Shown: piece after piece, positions 38,694-46,930 of the stretch
How positions within the stretch are numbered: the first letter of the stretch is position 1
Layout of the letters: each line of letters starts with the position of its first letter
DNA from: Actinocorallia populi
GTDB taxonomy: Bacteria; Actinomycetota; Actinomycetes; Streptosporangiales; Streptosporangiaceae
Assembly (NCBI RefSeq): GCF_002995495.1
Contig: NZ_PVZV01000002.1
Coordinates: 558,001 to 622,000, forward strand
Direction of reading: 5' to 3'
Length of the DNA: 64,000 nucleotides
The notes under the pieces: generated by a model
Told to the model about the DNA's origin: nothing
Database searches by the model: none
Seen by the model: only the letters and a program-made list of their open reading frames with translations
Made by a program: the position numbers and the translations under genes

Positions 38694-38810
38694 TTGGACT
38701 GGAGCACTTTCTCGGCCGCCCTGTCGGTGGGCGCGCTGCTCGCCCCGCTGGTCCTCACCGCCTCGCTGCGCCCGGCGCCGCCCGTTCCCGCCGGGGCCGA
38801 GGACGAATAG
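38694..38810 (+). CDS. 38-aa single-helix membrane protein
   Basis: Start TTG with AAGGAAGG 6 nt upstream. The product MDWSTFSAALSVGALLAPLV continues as one hydrophobic helix and a Pro/acidic tail. Too short for a domain call. It stands alone between the glnD terminator and ffh. Codon bias and the Shine-Dalgarno support it, but homologues could not be checked. Confidence 0.45.
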   Translation: MDWSTFSAALSVGALLAPLVLTASLRPAPPVPAGAEDE

Positions 38811-38901
38811 CCGGAGCCCGGCGGGCTCGGGGCGCGCGACGTGCCGCGCGCGGCGGATAGGCTTGGATCGTTCGCATCAAGCGTCGGGCTAGGACGGGCC
38901 A

Positions 38902-40446
38902 GTGTTCGAGAATCTCTCCGATCGGTTGACCTCGGTCTTCACCAACCTGCGCAGCAAGGGCAGGTTGTCCGAGGCCGACATCAACGCCACCGCGCGGGAG
39001 ATCCGGGTCGCGCTGCTCGAGGCGGACGTGGCGCTCCCGGTGGTCAAGGAGTTCATCTCCCGCATCAAGGAGCGGGCGCGCGGCGCCGAGGTGTCCCAGG
39101 CGCTCAACCCCGCCCAGCAGGTCGTCAAGATCGTCAATGACGAGCTCATCGCCATCCTGGGCGGTGAGACCCGGCGCATCCGCTTCGCCAAGACCGCGCC
39201 GACCGTGATCATGCTCGCCGGCCTCCAGGGCGCGGGCAAGACCACCCTGGCGGGCAAGCTGGCCCGCTGGCTGAAGGAGGAGGGCCACACCCCGCTCCTG
39301 GTGGCCTGCGACCTCCAGCGCCCCAACGCCGTGCAGCAGCTGCAGGTGATGGGCGAGCGGGCCGGGGTCGCGGTGTACGCGCCCGAGCCGGGCAACGGCG
39401 TGGGCGACCCGGTGCGCGTCGCGCAGTCCTCCATCGCCGAGGCCAAGCGCGCCCAGCACGACGTGGTGATCATCGACACCGCGGGACGCCTGGGCGTCGA
39501 CGCCGAGATGATGCAGCAGGCCGTCGACATCCGCCGGGCCACCGAGCCCGAAGAGGTGCTGTTCGTCGTCGACGCCATGGTCGGCCAGGACGCGGTGAAC
39601 ACCGCCCAGGCCTTCATGGACGGCGTCGGCTTCGACGGCGTCGTGCTCACCAAGCTGGACGGCGACGCCCGGGGCGGTGCGGCGCTGTCGGTGCGCGAGA
39701 TCACCGGCAAGCCGATCATGTTCGCCTCCACCGGTGAGAAGCTCGAGGACTTCGACCTGTTCCACCCCGACCGGATGGCCGGCCGGATCCTGGACATGGG
39801 CGACATCCTCACCCTGATCGAGCAGGCCCAGCGCACGTTCGACGAGGAGCAGACGGCCAGGATGGCCGGCAAGCTCGCGTCGGGCGAGGACTTCACGCTC
39901 GAGGACTTCCTCGACCAGATGATGATGATCCGCAAGATGGGCCCGATCGGGAACCTGCTCGGCATGCTGCCCGGTATGGGGCAGATGCGGCAGCAGGTGA
40001 ACCAGATCGACGACAAGGACCTCGACCGGGTGGCGGCGATCATCCGCTCGATGACCCCGGCGGAGCGCGCGGAGCCGAAGATGATCAACGGATCCCGCCG
40101 GGCCCGCATCGCCAAGGGCTCCGGGGTCTCGGTCGGCGAGGTCAGCTCCCTGGTCACCCGGTTCTTCCAGGCGCAGAAGATGATGAAGGCCATGGCGGGG
40201 GGCATGGGCATCCCCGGGATGCCCGGCACCCGGCGCAAGGCCGCCAAGCAGGTCAAGTCCAAGAAGGGCAAGCAGCGCTCGGGCGACCCGCGCAAGCGCG
40301 CCCTGGGCCCGGCGGCCAAGGGCGAGCCGGAGCAGCAGCAGCAGGAGCCCGGCGGCCTGCCCCCGGCGTTCGGCGGCGGCCTGCCCGGCCAGCTTCCGCC
40401 GGGCTTCCAGTTGCCCGACCTGGGCGATCTGGGCAAGAAGCGCTGA
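38902..40446 (+). CDS. ffh: Signal recognition particle protein Ffh
   Basis: 514-aa SRP54 GTPase: N domain, G domain with GLQGAGKTT (residues 107-115), DTAGR and TKLDGDARGG, then the methionine-rich M domain with IRKMGPIGNLLGMLPGM. The C-terminal tail is long, basic and then Gln/Pro/Gly-rich. GTG start lies 6 nt after TAGGAC (38890-38895), suggesting a leaderless transcript. Cooperates with FtsY. Confidence 0.98.
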   Translation: MFENLSDRLTSVFTNLRSKGRLSEADINATAREIRVALLEADVALPVVKEFISRIKERARGAEVSQALNPAQQVVKIVNDELIAILGGETRRIRFAKTAPTVIMLAGLQGAGKTTLAGKLARWLKEEGHTPLLVACDLQRPNAVQQLQVMGERAGVAVYAPEPGNGVGDPVRVAQSSIAEAKRAQHDVVIIDTAGRLGVDAEMMQQAVDIRRATEPEEVLFVVDAMVGQDAVNTAQAFMDGVGFDGVVLTKLDGDARGGAALSVREITGKPIMFASTGEKLEDFDLFHPDRMAGRILDMGDILTLIEQAQRTFDEEQTARMAGKLASGEDFTLEDFLDQMMMIRKMGPIGNLLGMLPGMGQMRQQVNQIDDKDLDRVAAIIRSMTPAERAEPKMINGSRRARIAKGSGVSVGEVSSLVTRFFQAQKMMKAMAGGMGIPGMPGTRRKAAKQVKSKKGKQRSGDPRKRALGPAAKGEPEQQQQEPGGLPPAFGGGLPGQLPPGFQLPDLGDLGKKR

Positions 40447-40639
40447 GCCGCATCCGGCGGAACGGCGGAGCGGCGTGACGGAGTAGTCACGGGGATCTGG
40501 CACAATGGTCCACTGGAAACCCGGTACGTGAGGCGCCCTCTCTCGCTCTGACGCCCGGAGTCCATCCGAGCAGCCCGGTCCGGTCCCCACTCAGGTCCGG
40601 CGCTGTTCTCCTGTTACTGAAACCGGAGTTACCACACCC

Positions 40640-41071
40640 GTGGCTGTCAAGATCAAGCTCAAGCGTCTCGGCAAGATCCGTGGCGCGCAGTACCGCATCG
40701 TCGTCGCCGACGCCCGCACCAAGCGTGACGGTCGGGCGATCGAGGAGATCGGCAAGTACCACCCGAAGCAGGAGCCCTCGCTGATCGAGGTGGACTCCGA
40801 GCGGGTGCAGTACTGGCTCGGCGTCGGCGCGCAGCCGACCGAGTCCGTCCAGAGGCTGTTCAAGATCACCGGTGACTGGCAGAAGTTCAAGGGCGAGCCC
40901 GGTGCCGAGGGCACCCTGAAGACGGCCGCTCCCAAGCCGGACCGCGCCGAGGTCTTCGCCGCCGCCGCCAAGGAGGCCGCGAACCTCGACGGCGGCGAGG
41001 CCACCACGCCGAAGGCGAAGAAGAAGGCCGAGCCCAAGGCCGACGACACCGAAGCCGCGAGCGAGGCCTAA
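40640..41071 (+). CDS. rpsP: 30S ribosomal protein S16
   Basis: 143 aa; core S16 ([20 protein letters not shown]) of about 85 aa plus a long Lys/Ala/Glu-rich C-terminal extension typical of actinobacteria. GTG start with CCGGAG upstream. First gene of the rpsP-khpA-rimM-trmD cluster. The 193-bp leader upstream is GC-rich. Confidence 0.97.
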   Translation: MAVKIKLKRLGKIRGAQYRIVVADARTKRDGRAIEEIGKYHPKQEPSLIEVDSERVQYWLGVGAQPTESVQRLFKITGDWQKFKGEPGAEGTLKTAAPKPDRAEVFAAAAKEAANLDGGEATTPKAKKKAEPKADDTEAASEA

Positions 41072-41314
41072 GTGCTCGAAGAAGCGCTCGAGCACTTGGT
41101 GCGCGGCATCGTCGAGAACCCCGACGATGTCCGGGTCCACGCCAAGCGGATCCGCGGCGGCCGGGTCCTGGAGGTGCGCGTGCACCCCGAGGACCTCGGC
41201 AAGGTCATCGGCCGTAGCGGGCGGACCGCCAAGGCCCTCCGCACGGTCATGGGCGCCCTCTCGGGCGGCCGCTATGTCCGGGTGGACCTGCTCGACGTCA
41301 ACGAGGTCCGCTGA
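41072..41314 (+). CDS. khpA: KH-domain RNA-binding protein KhpA
   Basis: 80-aa protein with one type II KH fold; the GxxG loop is IGRSGRTAKAL. Binds RNA, usually with KhpB, and affects cell size in some bacteria. GTG start immediately follows the rpsP TAA, so translation is coupled. Position between rpsP and rimM is conserved in Gram-positives. Confidence 0.95.
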   Translation: MLEEALEHLVRGIVENPDDVRVHAKRIRGGRVLEVRVHPEDLGKVIGRSGRTAKALRTVMGALSGGRYVRVDLLDVNEVR

Positions 41315-41317
41315 CCG

Positions 41318-41818
41318 GTGCAACTGGTAGTGGGCCGGATCGGCAAACCGCACGGGATCCGCGGCGACGTCACCGTCGACGTGCGCACCGACGACGTTGA
41401 AACCCGGTTCGCGCCGGGGGCGGCGCTCGCCACGGATCCCGCGGCGGCCGGTCCGCTGACGGTCGACACCGCCCGCTGGCACAGCGGGAGGCTCGTCGTC
41501 CGTTTCGCGGGAGTCTCTGACCGCAACCGCGCCGAGGAGCTGCGCGGCACCTGGCTGGTGATCGACTCCTCGGAGATCCTTCCTTCGTCCGATCCGGACA
41601 CCTTCCACGACCAGCAGCTCGTCGGGCTCGAGGTCGTCACCACCGCGGGCGAGCGGATCGGCACCGTCTCGGAGGTGCTGCACCACGCGCAGGAGCTGCT
41701 GGTGGTCGACACCGAGCACGGGGACAGGCTGGTGCCCTTCGTGTCGGCGATCGTGCCCGAAGTGGACGTTGAGGGCGGCCGGCTGGTGGTCGACCCGCCC
41801 GAGGGCCTCTTCGACTGA
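41318..41818 (+). CDS. rimM: 16S rRNA processing protein RimM
   Basis: 166-aa 30S maturation factor that binds S19 and the 16S head. N-terminal beta-barrel ([15 protein letters not shown]) and C-terminal PRC barrel ([16 protein letters not shown]). GTG start 3 nt after the khpA stop. Part of the rpsP operon. Confidence 0.96.
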   Translation: MQLVVGRIGKPHGIRGDVTVDVRTDDVETRFAPGAALATDPAAAGPLTVDTARWHSGRLVVRFAGVSDRNRAEELRGTWLVIDSSEILPSSDPDTFHDQQLVGLEVVTTAGERIGTVSEVLHHAQELLVVDTEHGDRLVPFVSAIVPEVDVEGGRLVVDPPEGLFD

Positions 41819-41826
41819 CGGGCCCC

Positions 41827-42603
41827 ATGCGCTTCGACATCATCTCGATCTTCCCGGAGTACTTCACTCCGCTGTCGGCCTCCCTGCTGGGCAAGGCCCG
41901 CGACCGGGGGCTGCTCTCCTTCGGCGTCCACGACCTGCGCGACTGGGCCTACGACCGGCACCGGACCGTGGACGACACCCCGTACGGCGGCGGCCCCGGC
42001 ATGGTCATGCGGCCCGAGCCGTGGGGCCAGGCGCTGGACGACGTCCTGACGCCGCAGGCCCGGCTGGTGGTGCCCACCCCGTCGGGGCGCCCGTTCACCC
42101 AGAAGGTCGCCGGCGAGCTGGCGGACGCCTCCCACCTGGTCTTCGCCTGCGGCCGCTACGAGGGCATCGACTCGCGCGTCATGGCGCACTACTCCTCGGT
42201 GGTCGAGGTCGACGAGCTGAGCATCGGCGACTACGTGCTGGCCGGCGGGGAGGTCGCGGTGCTCGTCATGATCGAAGCGATCAGCAGGCTGGTGCCCGGG
42301 GTGCTGGGCAACGCCGAGTCGGTGAGCGACGACTCCTTCGCCCCCGGCCGGATGGAGCGCCTGGTGGAGGGGCCCGTCTACACCAAGCCGCCCGCATGGC
42401 GGGGCCTGGAGGTGCCGGCGGTGCTGACGTCGGGCCACCACGGAAGGATCGCGCGCTGGCGGCGGGACGAGGCGCTGCGGCGCACCGCCGAGCGGCGCCC
42501 CGACCTGCTGGCCGGGCTGGACCGGGCGGACCTGGACAAACATGACCGCAGGCTGCTGGAGTCGCTCGATTTGGCCGAGCATCCCGATCCTGTGGCAGAC
42601 TAG
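41827..42603 (+). CDS. trmD: tRNA (guanine37-N1)-methyltransferase
   Basis: 258-aa SPOUT enzyme making m1G37 in tRNA to prevent frameshifting. N-terminal [13 protein letters not shown], the SAM trefoil-knot motifs CGRYEGID and [10 protein letters not shown], and the flexible linker with PAWRG are all present. Last coding gene of the rpsP-khpA-rimM-trmD run; rplS follows after 104 bp. Confidence 0.98.
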   Translation: MRFDIISIFPEYFTPLSASLLGKARDRGLLSFGVHDLRDWAYDRHRTVDDTPYGGGPGMVMRPEPWGQALDDVLTPQARLVVPTPSGRPFTQKVAGELADASHLVFACGRYEGIDSRVMAHYSSVVEVDELSIGDYVLAGGEVAVLVMIEAISRLVPGVLGNAESVSDDSFAPGRMERLVEGPVYTKPPAWRGLEVPAVLTSGHHGRIARWRRDEALRRTAERRPDLLAGLDRADLDKHDRRLLESLDLAEHPDPVAD

Positions 42604-42707
42604 AGCGTCTGCGCTTGCGAAGCGCGGCTACTCACTTCCCTGCCTGACGCCCCCACCGATGCAACCCGGGGCCTCTCTCGGCACGGGCGAATCCACAGCG
42701 AGGAAAC

Positions 42708-43061
42708 ATGCACACCCTGATCCAGGAGATCGAGAAGGCCGCGCTGCGGTCGGACCTGCCGAGCTTCCGCCCCGGTGACACCGTCAAGGTGCACGTGCGG
42801 ATCACCGAGGGCAAGGTCAGCCGTATCCAGGTCTTCGAAGGCGTCGTGATCCGCCGTCAGGGCGGCGGCGCCCGCGAGACCTTCACCGTCCGCAAGGTCA
42901 GCAAGGGCGGCTACGGCGTGGAGCGGACCTTCCCGCTGAACCTGCCGGCCATCGAGAAGCTCGAGGTCGTCATCCGCGGTGACGTGCGCCGCGCCAAGCT
43001 CTACTACCTGCGCAACCTGCGGGGCAAGGCCGCCCGCATCAAGGAGAAGCGCGAGTTCTGA
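42708..43061 (+). CDS. rplS: 50S ribosomal protein L19
   Basis: 117-aa ribosomal protein at the 30S-50S bridge, starting [18 protein letters not shown] with GAGGAAAC upstream. The 104-nt spacer from trmD contains a small hairpin GCGCTT-gcg-AAGCGC (42611-42625) and a TAGAGC near the trmD stop, so it may have its own promoter and leader. A strong terminator follows. Confidence 0.98.
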   Translation: MHTLIQEIEKAALRSDLPSFRPGDTVKVHVRITEGKVSRIQVFEGVVIRRQGGGARETFTVRKVSKGGYGVERTFPLNLPAIEKLEVVIRGDVRRAKLYYLRNLRGKAARIKEKREF

Positions 43062-43081
43062 GCCTCCCCTCGCACTCCGGC

Positions 43082-43111
43082 GAACGCCCGGTCCCCTGGG
43101 ACCGGGCGTTC
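43082..43111. terminator. Terminator of rplS
   Basis: GAACGCCCGGTCCC (43082-43095) and its exact complement GGGACCGGGCGTTC (43098-43111), separated by only 2 nt. A 13-14-bp hairpin closing the ribosomal operon. Confidence 0.85.
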
Positions 43112-43195
43112 GTCCGTTCTTGGTGATCTTCTGGTGGACTCCGGGCACTTCCTCGATCTTCGTCCGGGGGCGGGCGGCGCTAGGCTCGTGGCCTG

Positions 43196-44140
43196 ATGAG
43201 TGACGAAGAGGGCGGACGGCCCGGCGGCGGGGCCGACAGGCCCGTGCCCGCGGAGGAGCGGAGAGAAGTGCGTTCCGAGACCGAGGGGCCGGCATCCGGC
43301 GAGCCCGAATCCACCGCGCCCGCCGAGGAGGCCGGATCCCCGGAGCAGGGGCGGCGCAAGCGCTCCCGGGACGGCCAGGGCTCCTTCTGGCGCGAACTGC
43401 CGGTCCTGATCGGGGTGGCGCTGGTCCTGGCGTTGGTGATCAAGACGTTCGTGGTGCAGGCCTTCTACATCCCGTCGGCGTCGATGGAGAACACCCTGCG
43501 GGTCGGCGACCGGGTGCTGGTCAACAAGCTCGTCTACCACCTGCGCGACATCGAGCGCGGCGACATCGTGGTCTTCAGCGGCCTGGACAGCTGGGATCCG
43601 GCGCCCGCGGAGACCGGATCGTCCAACCCGGTGATGCGGGGCCTGCGGGCGGTGGGGACGGCCTTCGGGCTCGTCGCCGGCGAGAAGGACTACATCAAGC
43701 GGGTGATCGGCCTGCCCGGCGACCACGTGGTCTGCTGCGAGGCGGCCACGGGGCGGGTCACGGTGAACGGGATCCCCCTGGACGAGACCTCCTACCTCTA
43801 CGCCGACCCGGAGACGGGCGAGCAGGACGTCCCGTCGGCGCTGAAGTTCGACGTCGTGGTGCCTCCCGGGCGGTTGTGGGTGATGGGGGACCACCGCGAG
43901 GTCTCCTGGGACTCCCGGGGCCACCAGGCCGACAGCGGCAGCGGCACCATCCCCCTGGAGAGCGTGGTGGGGCGGGCCTTCGTGGTGATCTGGCCGGTCT
44001 CGCACTGGCGGGTGCTGGAGATCCCGGCCACCTTCCGGCAGCCGGGGCTGGGCGGTGCCGCGCTGGGCGCGGTGCCGGTGGTGCTGGGGCTGGCGGGTGC
44101 GGCCCCGGTGTTCTGGTTGCGCCGCAGGCAGCGCCCCTGA
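43196..44140 (+). CDS. lepB: Type I signal peptidase
   Basis: 314-aa membrane protease that cleaves signal peptides. A long acidic cytoplasmic N-terminus leads to one helix (residues 69-88), then the catalytic Ser96 in IPSASMENT and Lys168 in [12 protein letters not shown] second hydrophobic segment lies at the C-terminus. ATG 43196 is 9 nt after TAGGCT with no Shine-Dalgarno, so its transcript may be leaderless. It is the only LepB gene in this window. Confidence 0.95.
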   Translation: MSDEEGGRPGGGADRPVPAEERREVRSETEGPASGEPESTAPAEEAGSPEQGRRKRSRDGQGSFWRELPVLIGVALVLALVIKTFVVQAFYIPSASMENTLRVGDRVLVNKLVYHLRDIERGDIVVFSGLDSWDPAPAETGSSNPVMRGLRAVGTAFGLVAGEKDYIKRVIGLPGDHVVCCEAATGRVTVNGIPLDETSYLYADPETGEQDVPSALKFDVVVPPGRLWVMGDHREVSWDSRGHQADSGSGTIPLESVVGRAFVVIWPVSHWRVLEIPATFRQPGLGGAALGAVPVVLGLAGAAPVFWLRRRQRP

Positions 44141-44179
44141 GACCGGATCTGAGGGCCGGGAGCGGCCGTCCACAAGGCG

Positions 44180-44210
44180 TTGGGCGGATGTCCTGCGGTG
44201 GGCGTATGGT
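44180..44210 (+). promoter_or_regulatory. Promoter for the rnhB leader ORF
   Basis: -10 TATGGT (44205-44210) with a poorer TTGGGC -35 (44180-44185) at 19-bp spacing. The -10 is 7 nt before ATG 44218, so transcription would start at or next to that ATG. Confidence 0.5.
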
Positions 44211-44217
44211 TCCGGGT

Positions 44218-44277
44218 ATGCACAGCCTTCACTACCGGTACCCGAGGTGGTCACGGCGGTTCCGGAGGTTCCGTTGA
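44218..44277 (+). CDS. 19-aa arginine-rich leader peptide of rnhB
   Basis: Reads [19 protein letters not shown], with seven arginines among nineteen residues. The ATG sits 7 nt after TATGGT, the pattern of a leaderless message. Its TGA overlaps the rnhB TTG start (TTGA at 44274-44277), and the GGAGG for rnhB lies inside it, so translation of the leader probably controls or couples rnhB. No homologue could be searched; inferred from arrangement. Confidence 0.5.
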   Translation: MHSLHYRYPRWSRRFRRFR

Positions 44278-44990
44278 TCTCGGAGGCCAGGCGCCCGCTG
44301 CGGTTCACGCCGCGCCGGGACGCCGGGATGTACGGCTATGAGAGGGCCCTGGCGCACGGCGGCTTCCGCCGCGTGGCGGGGGTGGACGAGGCGGGGCGCG
44401 GCGCGTGCGCGGGGCCGCTGGTGGTGGCCGCCGTGATCCTGGACGGGGTCCGGATAGCGGGTCTGGCGGACTCCAAGCTGCTCACCCCGGCCCGCCGTGA
44501 GGCGCTCTACGAGGAGATCACCGCCCGTGCGGTGTGGTCGGTGCTGGTCGTCCCCAGCGCCGAGATCGACCGGGTGGGGCTGCACCGCAGCAACATCACG
44601 GGAATGCGCCGGGCGCTGGCGGCGCTACCCGTACGTCCGTCGTACGTGCTCAGCGACGGCTTCCGGGTGCCGGGCCTGGAGGCGCCGAGCCTGGCGGTGA
44701 TCAAGGGGGACCGGGCGGTGGCCTGTATCGCGGCGGCCTCGGTGGTGGCCAAGGTCACCAGGGACAGGATCATGACCGGGCTGCATCTCACCCATCCTGT
44801 ATACGGATTCGACGTCCACAAGGGGTACAACACCCCGGAACACATGGCCGCGCTCGGCCTGCACGGCCCCTGTCCGGAGCACCGGTTCTCGTTCTCGAAC
44901 GTGGTTTCGAGGCCGGATGCGCGGCGGGACGCGGGGCGGGGCGCGCCGGTGGGGAAGAATGAAGAGGTGGGAGGGGACGATGAGCGCTGA
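44274..44990 (+). CDS. rnhB: Ribonuclease HII
   Basis: 238-aa nuclease removing single ribonucleotides from DNA. Active-site motif [14 protein letters not shown] holds the first Asp-Glu pair; later acidic residues occur in ADSKLL and the VLSDGF segment. The start is TTG 44274 with GGAGG (44264-44268) spaced 5 nt; a longer frame upstream has no support. It overlaps the leader ORF before it and the DUF2469 gene after it (11 nt). Confidence 0.94.
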   Translation: MISEARRPLRFTPRRDAGMYGYERALAHGGFRRVAGVDEAGRGACAGPLVVAAVILDGVRIAGLADSKLLTPARREALYEEITARAVWSVLVVPSAEIDRVGLHRSNITGMRRALAALPVRPSYVLSDGFRVPGLEAPSLAVIKGDRAVACIAAASVVAKVTRDRIMTGLHLTHPVYGFDVHKGYNTPEHMAALGLHGPCPEHRFSFSNVVSRPDARRDAGRGAPVGKNEEVGGDDER

Positions 44991-45288
44991 GGACCTGGAG
45001 AAGTACGAGACCGAGATGGAGCTCCAGCTCTATCGCGAGTACCGGGACGTCGTCGGGCTCTTCACCTACGTGGTCGAAACCGAACGCCGCTTCTACCTCA
45101 CCAACGCGGTGGACCTGCAGGTGCGCAGCCTGGACAACGGCGAGGTCTACTTCGAGGTGAGCATGCAGGACGCCTGGGTCTGGGACATGTACCGCCCGGC
45201 ACGTTTCGTGAAAAACGTTCGGGTCGTGACCTTCCACGATGTGAACGTGGAGGAGCTGGCGAAGCCCGATCTTCAGCTTCCCAGCTGA
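44980..45288 (+). CDS. DUF2469 protein
   Basis: 102-aa acidic protein of the DUF2469 family, invariably beside rnhB in actinobacteria. [20 protein letters not shown] start is the conserved one, with GGAGGGG upstream; it overlaps the rnhB end. Function unknown, perhaps a partner in ribonuclease or membrane processes; no membrane segment. Confidence 0.9.
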   Translation: MSAEDLEKYETEMELQLYREYRDVVGLFTYVVETERRFYLTNAVDLQVRSLDNGEVYFEVSMQDAWVWDMYRPARFVKNVRVVTFHDVNVEELAKPDLQLPS

Positions 45289-45524
45289 TGCCGGCTCTCC
45301 CGGAACGCGTGATCTCGCCCGGGCCCGAACGCTCCCACCCCGGGCCCGGCATCCCCCGCCGATCACCGACCGGTTTCGCCGCTTCGTCGAATGCGTGATT
45401 CGTATTCCCTTCGGTCGGTGGAAAGAAGCACAGAAGTAACGATCTGGCCAACGATTCGGGCGTCGGCTCCCTTTTTCATGACCCATCTTGATCAAGACCT
45501 GCGAACGGGCTGCTTCGCACGGGG

Positions 45525-45605
45525 TTCTCGGGCGTACGCGGGCTTTCGAGTGTTCGCGAGTTCTCGGGCGTTCGCGAATTTTTGGGCGTATGCGGGTTCT
45601 TGGGC
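45525..45605. repeat. 18-bp tandem repeat, about 4.5 copies
   Basis: Units at 45525, 45543, 45561, 45579 and a partial at 45597; consensus TTCTCGGGCGTTCGCGGG with several variable positions. The period equals six codons, so open frames on both strands show six-residue repeats; this looks like a minisatellite and not a protein domain. Confidence 0.75.
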
Positions 45606-45821
45606 AGAAAGGCCGCCGGAGCGGTCGGCCCGTGTCACGGTGATCGGTGGTGATCCCTGCGGGGGACCGCGATCCCTCTTCGCCTCCTGAACCCCCTGCC
45701 GCCTCGTCGAGTGTGCTGGAGCCGCCCCGGAACGCTTCCGGCAGCCTGCTCCCACCCGCTCCTCCACCCTGCCGAGGGGCGTGTCCGCCGAGCCCGCGGG
45801 CCGGGCAGTGCCGGGCAGTGC

Positions 45822-45980
45822 CACCGGGCGGTCGTGGCGATGCCTCGGCTGGGTGGTCTTGGGATGCGGTCCCTGTCGGGTGGAGGTGGCGATGCCTCGG
45901 CTGGGCAGTGCCGGGCCTTGTCACCGGGCGGTCGTGGCGATGCCTCGGCTGGGTGGTCTTGGGATGCGGTCCCTGTCGGG
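45822..45980. repeat. Long direct repeat, 59 bp identical at 100-bp spacing
   Basis: Bases 45822-45880 recur unchanged at 45922-45980. Inside each, a smaller motif around GGCGATGCCTCGGCTGG recurs at roughly 50-bp steps, with degenerate copies to about 46030. Not a CRISPR array: units abut and the spacers are themselves repeats. Confidence 0.75.
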
Positions 45981-46521
45981 CGGTCGTGGTGACGCCTCGG
46001 CCGGGTGGCCCCGGGACATGGCCCCTGCCGGGCGGCGGACTCGGCCCACCCGCACCGGATCCGGACCACGAGAAAGCGGCTGGCAGGTCCTGTGCCGACG
46101 CTCCTGCGATCGACGCGGCCTCCGCCACCGCGCAAGCGGATCTTCACCCGAGCGTGGTGGCGTTCGGGGCGATTCGCTACGGGCAGCAGGGGAGGGCCGG
46201 TCCGCCGTTCGTCGGTGATCTGCGGTTCCCGAGGACCGCTGTGAGGGGGCCCGGGGTGCAGAACAGGGGCAGAGTCGGAATTTTCTGTGGGTTGTGGTTT
46301 CCTTTCGGGCGCAAGGGAGGAGTTCCGGCCGGGGCACCGGTCGCAGGACGCGGGAAAGGGCGGGAGGACGGTCGGTGAACGGTCGGGTGAGGGTGCTCTC
46401 CGCCTCTGGCGAGGCCTGTGGCGGAGCCGTCGGGGCGTCTGCGGGGACGGAACGGGACTGACATGGCCGGAGAGATCGATGTGCGGTTCCCGGCGGGAGG
46501 ACGGACCGTGGTGACGACACC

Positions 46522-46890
46522 GTGCGCGGCGATGTCGTCCGCCCGACCGCCGAAGCCGTCGGCATCGCAGAGGGCACCATGGGCGGACGCGTCATCGGCG
46601 ACATCTCCGGCGGGCCGGTGCCGCGGAGGGCCGAGCGCAACGCCTCGTGGGCCGGCGTGAAGGGCAACGGCCGCCTCGTCCAGGGCGACTGCGATGGCGG
46701 AACCGACGAGGACGGTTTCCAGGCGCACCGGAGCGTCGAGGGTCGGGGGACCGGAAGCGTGTTCTGCGGCGACATCGATCTCGGCGGGTCGGCAGGTGTC
46801 GGCATCAACGGCACCGCAGAGGGGAACACGACCGCCTGTGACGACCTGGTCACCAGCGGTCCGCTCATCAGGAAAGACGGTTGTTCCTGA
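46522..46890 (+). CDS. Unknown protein, possibly remnant of secreted protein
   Basis: 122 codons from GTG 46522, with about 88% GC at third positions, which supports real coding history. The product is Gly/Asp-rich with four cysteines, the most distinctive part being GSVFCGDIDLGGSAG to TACDDLVTSGP. No Shine-Dalgarno precedes the GTG. A different frame upstream (MAGEIDVRFPAGG, from 46463) also has good bias, so a frameshifted or truncated gene is likely. No family recognised. Confidence 0.35.
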   Translation: MRGDVVRPTAEAVGIAEGTMGGRVIGDISGGPVPRRAERNASWAGVKGNGRLVQGDCDGGTDEDGFQAHRSVEGRGTGSVFCGDIDLGGSAGVGINGTAEGNTTACDDLVTSGPLIRKDGCS

Positions 46891-46930
46891 GTCGGGAGCT
46901 CAGGTGCGGAAAACCTTAGGAGTAGTGGTA

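Larger units (their letters stand above)
45289..46521. other. Repeat-rich region with no convincing gene (1.2 kb)
   Basis: After DUF2469 no frame with consistent codon bias is seen. Open frames exist on both strands but mirror the tandem repeats at 45525-45605 and 45822-45980. The stretch is less uniformly GC3-biased than the rest of the window. It is absent from the usual rnhB-DUF2469-yraN order, so it is probably part of an insertion with the downstream ugd gene. Confidence 0.55.

Noticed and set aside
45822-46030. CRISPR array
   Set aside because: Units directly abut, the intervening sequence is itself repeated, and no cas gene is near.
45647-46378. 243-codon plus-strand frame in the repeat region
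   Set aside because: Composition follows the tandem repeat, with no start signal or domain.
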